Source of the DNA: Craspedostauros australis
Taxonomy: Eukaryota; Bacillariophyta; Bacillariophyceae; Mastogloiales; Achnanthaceae
Assembly: GCA_026770025.1 (NCBI GenBank)
Contig: JAMXDE010000004.1
Span: 3,397,501 to 3,461,500 of the forward strand
Direction: 5' to 3'
Length of the DNA: 64,000 bases
A program made the position numbers and the translations under genes. Numbering within the stretch: position 1 is the first letter of the stretch; every line of letters starts with the position of its first letter. This document shows positions 40,631 to 51,693 of this stretch, piece by piece. The notes under the pieces were generated by a model, which was not told where the DNA came from, searched no databases, and saw nothing but the letters and a program-made list of their open reading frames with translations.

Positions 40631-42845
40631 TTAGAAGCGGAAGTAGAGAACGAGCATGACGACGGTGGCGATGCTCGTCAAGGAGAAGACGAAGCGGGCC
40701 GTGCGGGCCAGGATCTCTCCTTCGCCAACCTTCAAACCGACCACAGCGCATGCAGCGATGATGTTGTTGAGGCAGATGCCGTTGCCTGCGGAGCCACCGA
40801 TGGCCTGCAGAGCGAGCATGGCGGTGTCGGACACGCCGATGGATTCGGCTGCGATGAGCTGGATGCCACCAAAGGTGAGGTTGGAGACAGTTGTGGAACC
40901 GGAGAAGAAGGATCCAAGCGCACCGATCAATGGGCAGATGATGACGAAGCCTTCCTTGAACCAATCAGCGAGGTTGGTTCCGATGATGAAGGCTGGTGCG
41001 GCGGTTCCGGAACGGATCATGAGCTGGACCAATACGAGCGCGCCGAGCAGTGCAACGGCGGGGTTACGAAGGCGCGCGATGGTGGTCTTGGCGATCTGGA
41101 TTGGCGATGATCTGGCACCCTGGCGATAGATGATGAAGGTAAAGAAGGAGATGACGATGAAAGGCATGAAGAATGGGATGTAGAGGAGCTCGTACTTCCA
41201 GTTGAGGTTTGGGTAGGTCAAGATGTGATTGAGCTGGAAGACGAGACTGCGGGAGAGGCGGAAGATACCCCACGATCCAAGCACGATCTCAAAGTTAGGC
41301 TCCTTGTCCACGAGGTGTTCCTTGATTCCAATCTCTTCGATGCGGGTGATGATGAGCAAGAGGACGACGCCCCAGATTGGGAGCGTGCGGAGGACGGCCT
41401 CTGTCATGTACTCGGCTCCGAATGGCTTGCGTGCACCAAGGTGTTCCTCAGCGGCTGCCTCTGCGGCTCTGCGCTTTTTCTCGGCGATGGCGGCCTCGGT
41501 GAGTCTGGAGCCATCGACGGTCTTGTTGTCATTCGCAGCTTCTGGATCGTCGCTGTTGCTGTTCTCGCGATCTTCGGATTCGTTCTCGCTGCTGCCACCT
41601 TCGATGATCTTGACGTCGTCGCCATTGTCGCCGGCCATGTCCTTGTCGTTGGCGATGTTGATATCACCGGATTCCTGGTTGTTGGTGGCGGATGATGCCT
41701 TCTCTGACGCCTCTGCGGCCATCTGTTCGCGTCGCTCCATCCAGGCCTGGTTGTCTTCTTCGGACAGTGGGGTAAGGCCGATCTTGAATTGGCTGAGCAT
41801 GCCGGTCACGAAACAACCGACGACACCACCGAGCAAGGAAGGGAATTCGTAGCTTGTGAAGGAAAGTCCCAGGGATGGCAAGACGGTTCCTGCGATGGCA
41901 AGGATGACGAAGAGGAAATTGCGGCGGATAACACTCCAAGGCATGAGGATGGTGAGGGCCCATGGGAGCAGCATGAATGCGGCAATGGTCATGGCGATGG
42001 AAGCGCGGTTGCCGACCTCCTTGAGGTCATCTTCAGACAGACCAAGGGAGCCGTACCCGAACCAGATGGGAGTACCCACGGCACCCCAGACTGTGGCAAA
42101 GGTGTTGAAGACGAGAAGCATGACGACGGACTGGAGGGCTGGATGTCCCATCGAAACGAGCATCGGGGTTCCAAGAGCAGCGGGGGTACCGAATCCGCTG
42201 GCTCCCTCCACCATGGTGGCGAAGGAGAAGAGGATCATGCCCTCGGCAACTGGGTGTCCTTGGGTGAGGACCTTCATCTCACGGATCATGTACGGCATGC
42301 AGTAGGTCGATTCCATGGTCTCGAAGAGGAAGATGGCACCAGCCATGATGCTGAGCGGTGTCCATGCCTCGTGGAGTCCCTTGATCACGCATCCGGAGGC
42401 CTGATTTCGTATGGTATGGCGGTGTGTTATGCGAGCAGGGGATCGTACAATGTCAAGGGTGAGAGTATGGTACTTCGATGCATGCATGCGTGAAAAGGAA
42501 GGCAAGCGGAGTGGGCGGCGCCGACAAGTTGAGACAAGTTCGAGTACTCACCAACAACGGATCCGATCCAAAGTACATGGTTCGGATGGCGAACATCATC
42601 GCGGCCGCGAATGGCAGGCTCTGGGTGGTGGGCCATGGATTCTTCTTGACGGTGACGACAAGGAGAGTGATGATCGGCAAAAGCCCAAACACGACGTCCA
42701 TGAAGTCGCCCCAGTCACCAGAGGCATCCTTCTCGATGGTGGCGCAATGGCAAAGATTGCACTGCTCGACGGTGACGCAGGTGCGTGCGCATTCCAATTC
42801 TTCCTTGGTTTGGCACACGTAGGTGAAGTCGACGGTTTCGGTCAT
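40631..42845 (-). CDS. lctP: Bacterial-type L-lactate permease (LctP family)
   Basis: Two exons on the minus strand, 42845-42552 and 42400-40631, with a 151-bp GT-AG intron in phase 0 (687 residues). LctP carriers bring in L-lactate (and glycolate) with protons. A Cys-rich N-terminus with no obvious signal (ECARTCVTVEQCNLCHC, residues about 17-34) precedes TM1. The splice restores GSDPLLASGCVIKGL followed by HEAWTPLSIMAGAIFLFETM, matching LctP's AWTPLSI block. The conserved EGASGFGTPAALGTPML and the C-terminal SFFSGSTTVSNLTFGGIQ, then GGSAGNGICLNNIIAACAVVGL, are diagnostic. About 12 membrane spans can be traced. Residues about 306-431 are a charged, mostly acidic insert between spans that E. 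coli LctP (551 residues) lacks; it is probably a cytoplasmic loop. The plasma membrane or mitochondrial/plastid membrane is possible; no leader decides. Confidence 0.93.
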
Positions 42846-43656
42846 GGTTAGATCGTTGGCTGATTGATTGGTTTGTTTGGATGTATGTGCGTGCTGTGAG
42901 CGCGGCGTTCAAAAGCTGTGTGTTTGTGTTTTGATTTGCTTTTGCACGATCTTGATTTTTGTGAGCCTCTTTCGTCTCCTTGCCCCGAGGTTGATCTTGG
43001 TTGTCGCGATTGACCTCGATGCTCTCGCGGTTGTAACTGCGATCGTAGTCGTAGTTGTGGTAGTTGTTCCTGAGGATGCTCCCGATGCTACTGGTGCTGT
43101 TGTTGTTTCTCTGTGGTTGCCGGTGATGCTCTGACGAGACAGGGCGGAACACAGCACAGCACGACGCTGCGCAAAATGTGACGAAGCGTCGCGGAGGGCA
43201 TTGCCTCCGGCGCGTGCCAAGAAGCAATCCAACGAACAATCCCCAACATGACTGTTTTCTTCTCATTTTATCTCGTTGGTTCGGTTTTGGGGCGATGTTC
43301 GAACGTGTGCAACCCGAACGCCGTCGATGATGGGTTGGTTGCGGAAGAGAATGTGACGGATTGATTCTTCCACATGTCTTGTCAAACATCAACATTGATA
43401 CACATACCTGCGGGACACTGCACTCTCTTGATGAGCGACTTTCATGTGTGAAATGTTCTGTGTGGGCCACACGGTGTTGTGCCGCAGTGGGTCGCGTGAA
43501 AGCACGAGTGTGCGGCGGCTTGCTCTGATGGCGCAGGGTTGAAAGTTCGACTTTGCATGAGCAGAGCTAACGGAAACAAGAACGAGGAGGCGGTTGAATG
43601 GGGATCTATTGCCTCCAATGATGCATGGTATACTCGTCGTGCGTCCTCGTAGAATG
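42846..43656. other. Upstream region of the lactate permease gene
   Basis: T/G-rich sequence with GTAGTTGTAGTT-type repeats at 43030-43070. No gene supported. Confidence 0.45.
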
Positions 43657-43812
43657 TTAGAATCTGGTAGAGCATTGTCGGTGGTTTAGGACAGACATGA
43701 CGACGATGACGACGGCGATGGCGTGGACGTAGAGGGAGATGGCCCGTGCACTCGAAATACGATTGAGGTAGAAGAACATCGTCGGAGACACCGCGGGATC
43801 TTCCTTGCCCAT
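43657..43812 (-). CDS. 51-residue single-span membrane protein, candidate
   Basis: A short ATG-to-stop frame with GC-rich third positions, unlike its surroundings. The N-terminus is polar (MGKEDPAVSPTMFFYLNR), and a hydrophobic helix follows at about 25-41 (ISLYVHAIAVVIVVMSV), then a short basic tail. It resembles a small subunit of a membrane complex or a tail-anchored microprotein, but no family is recognised. It could also be the last exon of a gene whose upstream exons I did not find. Confidence 0.38.
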   Translation of the reverse strand: MGKEDPAVSPTMFFYLNRISSARAISLYVHAIAVVIVVMSVLNHRQCSTRF

Positions 43813-44940
43813 TGAGGAAGAATCTGTCGCAGGAAGTGTGGTGGCTTGATGCTTTGTTTCGGATTTGAATCACTTGGATTGAAGGCTTTCACGCCAAGAC
43901 CAGCATCAAATCCGATCTCTTTGGCTGAAGTGTGACATGGCAGCACAAGAGCACGTGTGTGTCTGCATGTGCGTGTGTGGGATACGATTGCTTCAAGGTA
44001 CAGAGAGCCAACATGGGGGCACGAGAGGGAGGATGGTCTGGGAGCTTTCGAGGATTGGTTGTTGACGCAGACGTGCGGAGCAGAGGGGAGACGGAGAACT
44101 GAGGAATGTCGATTCTTCGCATTTGTCTTGTGCGTGTGCTGTGTGCTCGTCCGAGCTTTGAGTACTGTCATCTCCTTCTCTTGTGCAGCTCATCCGTTTC
44201 TCCTCTCCTCTGGTCTCGTCTGCGTTGGTGTGGTACATACGAGTGCCCGCACAAGTATGCCCTCTGTGTTGATGTGTTGGCTCTGTTGGTCGATGATGGG
44301 AACGCCAAGGGAGAGAGAGAGAGCAGCAGCAGCAGAACGAAGAGAGGAAGAGAGACACGGTTCGCTGTGTCCCCAGCACCACCAGTGTCTTGTTTGTTGG
44401 ATGGATCGGCGTTCGGTTTGCGACAGACATCAAGGATTTGTTCTGAAGAACAGACGTGCATTGTCAGTGTTCGGATTTTCATGTTCTGAAACGGATAGAT
44501 GGACGAACGTGGATGAACCGAAGTGAACATATGTCGTATTTGTGTCTCTTTGAAACGTGTATTTGTCACAGGAAGCAGATTCTGACATCATGAAGCACTA
44601 ACTGAGTATCATAAACTATCAATGAAGAATAGGCACTGAAGAAGAGGAGAAGAAGTGAATGAGGTGAAGAACAAGACACGAGCAAGACGGGGATCCACAG
44701 CAACCATGTCCTTTTGAATTTGAACTGTAGCCATCCTGTTATACGTACACCAGATTCATTCTTCGTTCATGGCTCGTATTCGCACAGTGTCGATGTGATT
44801 GAGGGTGTTGCTATCAACAAGCGATTTATTGGCAGAACCCAGTTGTCAAGAAGTAGTCGTATGGTACGAGCGCTCAATGGCGACTGGATACGATTGAACA
44901 GGAACGAAACATGCTTCTCTGCTCTGCTCTAGAGACTGAT
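43813..44940. other. Intergenic region left of the Copia array
   Basis: Contains GA-rich and TG-rich tracts (44310-44365). Overlapping minus-strand frames are low complexity. The bases at 44941-44944 (gtat) are repeated at the far side of the element array. Confidence 0.45.
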
Positions 44941-44944
44941 GTAT

Positions 44945-45113
44945 CAAACTCTCCTACTGGGAAAAGGCATGGAATTGGAAGTAAACAACGGATTATGAGC
45001 TCAAGGCACGAGCCATTTACCTCTGATGCGGTCTCTACTCTGCTGCGTACGATTCAGCTGCAAGTGCCCAGTCTAACGCTCAAATAACCGGTAATAACGT
45101 CCGTATCTGCTTG
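44945..45113 (-). repeat. Left LTR (3' LTR of copy A)
   Basis: A 169-bp LTR. It is preceded, in element orientation, by a purine tract (GAGGGG at 45116-45121) of the kind that primes plus-strand synthesis. Confidence 0.88.
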
Positions 45114-45309
45114 GTCCCCTCGATATGCGGTGGCTCTGCTGCTCGTCAGATCGTCTCAATCTCTTCGGTGCTCTCGTTCATATTCATTCGTACGGTATGT
45201 ACCTGCTGCATGTCTTCATGAATAGACACCACAGGGCGCTCATCCCATCCACCAGGAAGTTACTCCCCAGCCGACCATCCGATGGGTACTGTCGCGCAGT
45301 CTCACAAAC

Positions 45310-48300
45310 TCAAAATAGAATGTGTTGTGATTGCTCTCGTCTTCGTGGACCTGATTGTGGCTTGGTCAACATATCAGCCAGGTTGGTCTCCGATGGTTCA
45401 TATTGGATGACTGCCACTCCTGCCGCCACATTCTCTCGGACAAAGTGATATGCAATTGCGTTGGCTTTCTTTCTCAGTTGTGATTCGGGTGCGGATGCGT
45501 TGTAGACGACGCTCTGGTTGTCAACTCGGATATCTGCCGGTCCCTCCAAAGGCACACCCATCATTCGAAGCTTGTATCTCATGCCAATCACAATCTCCAT
45601 GGCGACCTTGAGTGCTGTGAATTCTGAACCAAATGTCGATGTCTCGATTCCATTCTGCTTCTTGCTGTACCATAAGATGGGTGAGGAATTCAAGAAAAGT
45701 AAAACACCTGTTCGAGATCGTCGTGTGTATTGATCTCCTACATGATCTGCATCAACAAAACACGTCATCTGCACTTCTTTGCCTCTTGGTTTTGGCATAT
45801 CATGTGGTATCAATTCGCGTGCGTCTGGGTAGAAGGATGCCCAATCTGGTGTTGGAATGGTGTTCTTCTTGACGTATGCATCGTCAAACACCAAACGTGA
45901 TCGGTCATGTGAGTTGAGATAGGCAAACATATGGAAAAGTACACGCAAATGCCCTGTTCTGGGGGCAGCACAGTATGAAGACATCATGCTTGTCTCGCAG
46001 CATATGTCGATCCGCCCCAACTCGACGATCCACCTCAGGATCCCAATCAGCTGTTGATAGTAGTTCATCTCCTCTGGATCACAAAGGGCGGTGGCGTCAA
46101 GCTCTGGACGGTATCCGTTTGGTATTACGCTTTTCGCGCTGGTACGGAATTTACCGCCACGGGCCTCAAGCCATTTCTGCGCCATCTTTGTGACCTCTCG
46201 GACGTATCGCTGGGATCCCATACTCCACTTCGGCCGCTCCGGTTCTGCTGTGAGATGGAATGGAGCGATTGTAGAGCCGAGGTATGTTGTTGGTGGACCG
46301 ATCGAGGCGGGTTTGAGAAAGAAGTAAGAACCAATGTGTGAGAGTATCGCGCTGGGATCTTTGGAGATCGCCAGAATGTCATCAGTGTACACGAGGATGT
46401 ACTCGTAATATTCAGACCCATCGCTCGTCACTGCTGGCTTCATCCAAACATCGCTGTCTGCACGACACGAGGTGAATCCAAGTGAGTTCTGCAGTGTCTC
46501 TGCAAGGTGTGCCCTCCAGGCAGCGCCGCTTGACTTGAGCCCATAGAGTGCGCGACAGATTATCGCTACCTTGCCTGCGTCTGCCCCGAACTCAGGTCCA
46601 CATGTTGTGTAGACGCGTTCGCGGCATGGCGCGTTGAGGTATGCGTTCATCACATCTGCTGCAAGCACATCGAGGTCGTTCAGCGCCGCCAAGAGGAATG
46701 CGATTCGCACACTTTCGCGTGTCACCACACTGGCATATGTTATGCTGGATGGTGCTTCAGTCATGTGACCGCCTGCCACAAGTCGCGCCTTCCGTGTGAG
46801 GTCGACTTTGATATCGAAGATCATGTGACATGCAATGTAGGTGTGCCCGACTGGTGGCTTCGTGTCTTCGGTCTTGATGTCGAAAGCTGGTCGAACGTTC
46901 TTCATCTCTTTCTCTAACGCTTTGCGCCAGAAGTCGGTTCCTGTCTCCTCGTCGATCGCAAGAGCACGTTGGACGCTCTTCGGTAGTTCGAGACCATATT
47001 TCTCATTTCGTCGGAAGTATTGTTTGCGGTTGGCCATCAGGATGCGGTTGCGCCGCTTCATTGTGTATGGAACCCACCATCGAAAGGCAGGCTCATTGGT
47101 GAGCTGGTTGTTGGTTGCGTATTCGGCTGTCTTCACAGGATCAGCCTCCTTGGCATCGCGTAAATGAATCCATGATGTAGATCCGTCTTTCCATAACACA
47201 CACAGCTTCCATCCCTTTGTTGTCTTCGTAGCTGTCTTGTCATCAGCGGTTGCTGCAGTAGGAAGTCGCTTGTGGTCAATGATGTCCTCCATCAGGAGCG
47301 TCGTGTATCCGTCGTCGTCTGTTCGTGCGTAAATATTTTCTGCGATCTGATTCGCATTGAACACTTCGCTGTGCCCGTCGACAAATTCAACCTCATACAT
47401 GGATGTGTCAAGAAGTGGATTTGAATGTGAGTGACCAATCAGCTTCCCGCTCGCATCGCGTTTTCGGCGCTTCACAGTACCAAATTGGATGTCATCACCC
47501 GCAGGTAGCTTGACTCGAGCGGACAGATATCGATCATATGCGTCTTCGTCGGCGTCAGCTGGCTCTATCAAAGGTTCCAGTGATGTGGTCTGCTCCAGGA
47601 ATGCAATGTCTTCGGCTGTGTCGTCGACGTCGTCTCCGTCGTCCCCTGGCTTGATGCCTTCCATTCGATCTTTCCATTTGTTTCGTAGATTGGACATGAA
47701 GTCGGATTGTTGCTGTTTAACTGCTTCACTGTTGAGGTCGACATCGGATAAAGGAATGACAGAGGATTTAGAAACAACAGCGCCAGAAGATGTGAGAATG
47801 TACGAGCACATCGCCTCACCCACGGCCTTCGACGGACCGAGGTAGCGACCAAGATGTTTTGTGTTCATGTTTGCTCCCTGGAGATTCATGTACCACACAA
47901 AGTCGAACCACCCAAATTCTGAAATGTGTGAGATGTCGGTGGTGTCGCCAGTCAGGATTGTAGTTGGTGTCTGGCCATGTAGATCATATATCTGAAGTGC
48001 TGTGTTGCTTCGAATCTCTGCACAGTACTCAAAACAATAATCCCACAGGTATGCAGGTGTGTTCGTCGATGTCATAAGCCGCCGATATTGACGTCGAAGT
48101 TCTCTGATCGTTGCCTCCGCTTTGTTCTGATTGTGAATATACGCCTCCACGGGACGGATTGAGACTTGAGCTTTGAGAAGTTTGCTCTTGAAGTTGCCCT
48201 CAACTAGCTCTCGTGCATTGTCTGGTATCATTGTGTGTGGGATGCCGTAGTCTCTGAATAGCTCATCGAGTGTCTGTGCGGCCTCTCGCCTTGCCGCCAT

Positions 48301-49245
48301 TGGGTACACTTTGACCCAATGAAATGGTGTACAATAGATCATTGCACAGATGTTCCCACGTATGGACTTTGTCTTCGCGAACATCGTGTCAGTGTACATT
48401 TGTGTGTTGAGGCGTCGGTACCGGAGCTGCATCGCATAAGGATTGAGTCGACGTGTTCCTGTCGTTGTAGTGAAATCACGGACTGCCAATTGCGTTGTCA
48501 CATCGAGTGTTCGTCTTGCTGCTTCGATTCCGATTCGCCATCTTGCTGCCAGCTGCTCTGGCGTTATCGTCCCCTTTCGATTCGAGGTACGCGTGTGATG
48601 TATTGTTCGATTGTCATGCTCGTATCTGATCGGTGATTCAATATGCATCTGTTGATCTGCTTGAAGTTTCGCACGTATCGCTGCTTCATCGTCCCCTGAC
48701 GACAGCTGTGATGGATCCCAATATGCATCTGATGTCATGTATACATGGACGCAATCTCTGTCGGACTGTATCTCGTCTCGCGTCGGTTGTCGAATATGGA
48801 AATAGGATACCGTTCCGTTCAGCTGAAGTGGGATGTGCAAATCATGATGTGAAGAAAGAATAGAATGTGAGTATGAATGACGATTCTCCTCTGGTAGCAT
48901 GACCAAAGGTGTCTCATTGACGATAATACCCGCCATGCGCATTTGATGCGGACACAATAGCGGATGAGGAAGAGTTTCAAAATATAGTGATTGAGGAAAG
49001 AAGAGGATGTAAGTGGTGTACGAAACAGGATCGTCATACGCAATCGCTGCTGTGACAATTGGTACGTTTGTGACGTCCCCCAATGTGTCCAAGAATGGCG
49101 ATGTTGTGACGGTCTGTGTAGTTCGGTGTACAATGTATGCAGTAGTACCAAAAGCACAAGTGTCAGCATGTGAGTCCAATTCGGCTCTCGGTGTCTCAGA
49201 TGGAAGGGACTGGCTGATCGCCGTTGCATGGCGTCGCCCTCCCAC
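45310..49245 (-). CDS. pol: Copia pol polyprotein, copy A (fossil-type entry)
   Basis: A frame of about 1311 codons. In order it holds an aspartic protease region, a DDE integrase with its C-terminal part, a Copia-type reverse transcriptase and RNase H. Integrase ahead of reverse transcriptase places it in Ty1/Copia. It looks whole. Confidence 0.92.
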   Translation of the reverse strand: MGGRRHATAISQSLPSETPRAELDSHADTCAFGTTAYIVHRTTQTVTTSPFLDTLGDVTNVPIVTAAIAYDDPVSYTTYILFFPQSLYFETLPHPLLCPHQMRMAGIIVNETPLVMLPEENRHSYSHSILSSHHDLHIPLQLNGTVSYFHIRQPTRDEIQSDRDCVHVYMTSDAYWDPSQLSSGDDEAAIRAKLQADQQMHIESPIRYEHDNRTIHHTRTSNRKGTITPEQLAARWRIGIEAARRTLDVTTQLAVRDFTTTTGTRRLNPYAMQLRYRRLNTQMYTDTMFAKTKSIRGNICAMIYCTPFHWVKVYPMAARREAAQTLDELFRDYGIPHTMIPDNARELVEGNFKSKLLKAQVSIRPVEAYIHNQNKAEATIRELRRQYRRLMTSTNTPAYLWDYCFEYCAEIRSNTALQIYDLHGQTPTTILTGDTTDISHISEFGWFDFVWYMNLQGANMNTKHLGRYLGPSKAVGEAMCSYILTSSGAVVSKSSVIPLSDVDLNSEAVKQQQSDFMSNLRNKWKDRMEGIKPGDDGDDVDDTAEDIAFLEQTTSLEPLIEPADADEDAYDRYLSARVKLPAGDDIQFGTVKRRKRDASGKLIGHSHSNPLLDTSMYEVEFVDGHSEVFNANQIAENIYARTDDDGYTTLLMEDIIDHKRLPTAATADDKTATKTTKGWKLCVLWKDGSTSWIHLRDAKEADPVKTAEYATNNQLTNEPAFRWWVPYTMKRRNRILMANRKQYFRRNEKYGLELPKSVQRALAIDEETGTDFWRKALEKEMKNVRPAFDIKTEDTKPPVGHTYIACHMIFDIKVDLTRKARLVAGGHMTEAPSSITYASVVTRESVRIAFLLAALNDLDVLAADVMNAYLNAPCRERVYTTCGPEFGADAGKVAIICRALYGLKSSGAAWRAHLAETLQNSLGFTSCRADSDVWMKPAVTSDGSEYYEYILVYTDDILAISKDPSAILSHIGSYFFLKPASIGPPTTYLGSTIAPFHLTAEPERPKWSMGSQRYVREVTKMAQKWLEARGGKFRTSAKSVIPNGYRPELDATALCDPEEMNYYQQLIGILRWIVELGRIDICCETSMMSSYCAAPRTGHLRVLFHMFAYLNSHDRSRLVFDDAYVKKNTIPTPDWASFYPDARELIPHDMPKPRGKEVQMTCFVDADHVGDQYTRRSRTGVLLFLNSSPILWYSKKQNGIETSTFGSEFTALKVAMEIVIGMRYKLRMMGVPLEGPADIRVDNQSVVYNASAPESQLRKKANAIAYHFVRENVAAGVAVIQYEPSETNLADMLTKPQSGPRRREQSQHILF

Positions 49246-49251
49246 CTCATG

Positions 49252-50748
49252 TCAGGATTGGCCTTGTTGATTGCGACGTGTCATGAATGCCCCGATGCCG
49301 TTCTTACGCTGGTCGGCAGAGGCACTTCCCGAGGCAACAGGAGTCGTCGCGTCCTGACTATCTGTTCGCTGACGTTTGTTCTGTCCTTGCGTATCAAGTG
49401 ATGCAACTCCTCTTCTCGCATCTCGTTCTTGTCGAAGTGCAATGGCACGTGCACGCTGAGCGGCAGACATGACTGCCCATTCTTCTCGGTCGTAATATCT
49501 GTCGGTCACGTTCATGTTGGCATTGTATTGTGGTTTGCCTTTGTCGCCGCCTTTACCACGTCCGCCCCTGCCACCCCGGCCTTGGCCTCCACCGCCACCT
49601 GAGCGGCCTCGGTTCTTCCTGTTATTGCCTTGCATCCCTGCAATACGTCGACTTGTTGTTGTGTCAGTGCGCTGATCAAGAGACTCTGCAAGATAGTTCA
49701 TCGTTCGATGAAAGCTGGTCTTGTACGTTTTTGTTGCTCGTACGACTTCGCATGCTGGGAACAGACGTTGGTCTCTGATTCCTCGCATAAGGCGTCTGAC
49801 TTTTGCTTCTTCCATCTGCGGTTCACCTCCCTGCGCAAGATCTTCAAAGGCTGCATTCAATCGCTGCGCGTACATCTCAAACGTGAAGTTTCGTGCTCTT
49901 CCGTCGAAATATGTTTCTGCGATCGTTTTGTCAGCCAATGCTTTCGTGCGTGCTTGAAATGAGTCTCCACGATAGTGTTGTTCAAGCGCCTGATGAGCTG
50001 CTCGTCCGTCTTTCGATCTCTCGAATCCCTGTACCCAATTCCACGCAGGACCACCGTGTGTTGCAGCTCGAACGACTTGCCAAACTGCTGCTCTGTCTGC
50101 TTTGTAAATGGAACCGGAATGGGGTGCACGGTCAATCAGCTCGTCCAACATGGTTGGTTCTCCAAATGATGTTGTGACAGCGGGAATTCTGTCCTCTGGC
50201 TTCTCTGAGTCTGGTCGAACAACGTATGCAAGTGGAATGTCTTGACTCCCAAGTGTGTTGTCCAAGTAATTGCGGATGTCCTCGAGTGTCTCTCTGACTG
50301 AGTCCACCTTGGTGAGTAGCTCGGGTGTTGGTAGAGGATCACTGCTCTTGATTCGTTTCTCGTCTTTAAATAAGGTCCAAGCTGCGTTGAGTCGGGGTAG
50401 TGTGGCACCTGATGATGTAAATGATCGTTGAATGCGGCTGTAGTGAAAGCGAAGGTAGCGAAGCTTCCGCAATCGCATCTCATATACCCATCCAAGAGGC
50501 ACTCCTGGGTTGCGGATCATTACCGGTGTCCCAGAGACTGGCTTTGAGGGTACGTATGATGGATTTGCGATGTAACCACTGCCTTTCCGAATGCGTTCAC
50601 ACAACGCTTGTATGTCGTCGTCGTCGAATGAAAGCAGGTCGTCAAATGAAGATATTCCCTGCTCCTTGATCGCTTCACCAATTGTATCATCCGGAAACAG
50701 TAGCACATTGCGAAAGTAATTCTGGATTTCGGCTGCTGCTCCTGCCAT
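49252..50748 (-). CDS. gag: Copia gag, copy A
   Basis: A frame of 498 codons ahead of pol. It has a helical capsid-like N-terminal and central region and a Gly/Arg-rich basic C-terminal part suited to nucleic-acid binding. It looks whole. Gag and pol are consecutive reading frames. Confidence 0.85.
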   Translation of the reverse strand: MAGAAAEIQNYFRNVLLFPDDTIGEAIKEQGISSFDDLLSFDDDDIQALCERIRKGSGYIANPSYVPSKPVSGTPVMIRNPGVPLGWVYEMRLRKLRYLRFHYSRIQRSFTSSGATLPRLNAAWTLFKDEKRIKSSDPLPTPELLTKVDSVRETLEDIRNYLDNTLGSQDIPLAYVVRPDSEKPEDRIPAVTTSFGEPTMLDELIDRAPHSGSIYKADRAAVWQVVRAATHGGPAWNWVQGFERSKDGRAAHQALEQHYRGDSFQARTKALADKTIAETYFDGRARNFTFEMYAQRLNAAFEDLAQGGEPQMEEAKVRRLMRGIRDQRLFPACEVVRATKTYKTSFHRTMNYLAESLDQRTDTTTSRRIAGMQGNNRKNRGRSGGGGGQGRGGRGGRGKGGDKGKPQYNANMNVTDRYYDREEWAVMSAAQRARAIALRQERDARRGVASLDTQGQNKRQRTDSQDATTPVASGSASADQRKNGIGAFMTRRNQQGQS

Positions 50749-51328
50749 CGTGGATGTCTTTGGATGTTGCGATATCGTCTTGTTTGATGCTGTTGATGTC
50801 TGTGTTTGTGTTTAATCGTGTTTCAATCGTGCGAGATTTGGAAATTGTGAGCAAAGCGAATGCATTCCGTGATGCATGGGAAACAACAGACCAACAAGCG
50901 CAACATAGCAGATCATATGCTGGAACAAGGCTGTCTGCTCTAATACTCGTCATGCCCTAATCCCACAAGTAGCTGCGTGCTACTGCGCATTCCTTCCATA
51001 TCTGGTGAAGTCGAGAAGCGGGAATTTTGTATATACCCAGGATCTGTTCCGTCACAGCGGACGGGTTGACTCAAGGAATCACATGTTGGTCTCATGGTCG
51101 ATGCGTCCATCGATGCCACTCAATCGCGCAAATGCGTCACATTGAGTTGACGTCCCTCTGATGTTGACCAATATACATCAGCACATGATTGTCATAGGAG
51201 ACGCCGCACTACGCAGGCTGTGCCGGCCATGGCGGATACTACACGATTCTGCAGCTCCAGTATTATCGTAGCCTCCTCAGGCTGTTCCTCTCATGTTGCT
51301 CAGAAAGAGCGACGAGTCAATGATAAAC
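50749..51328 (-). other. Untranslated leader of copy A
   Basis: 580 bp between the central LTR and gag. The primer-binding site should lie next to the LTR end at about 51315-51328; I could not match it to a specific tRNA. Confidence 0.6.
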
Positions 51329-51497
51329 CAAACTCTCCTACTGGGAAAAGGCATGGAATTGGAAGTAAACAACGGATTATGAGCTCAAGGCACGAGCCAT
51401 TTACCTCTGATGCGGTCTCTACTCTGCTGCGTACGATTCAGCTGCAAGTGCCCAGTCTAACGCTCAAATAACCGGTAATAACGTCCGTATCTGCTTG
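51329..51497 (-). repeat. Central LTR shared by both Copia copies
   Basis: The same 169 bp as the outer LTRs. It serves as the 5' LTR of copy A and the 3' LTR of copy B; the flanks on both sides are element-internal sequence, not host DNA. Confidence 0.9.
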
Positions 51498-51693
51498 GTC
51501 CCCTCGATATGCGGTGGCTCTGCTGCTCGTCAGATCGTCTCAATCTCTTCGGTGCTCTCGTTCATATTCATTCGTACGGTATGTACCTGCTGCATGTCTT
51601 CATGAATAGACACCACAGGGCGCTCATCCCATCCACCAGGAAGTTACTCCCCAGCCGACCATCCGATGGGTACTGTCGCGCAGTCTCACAAAC

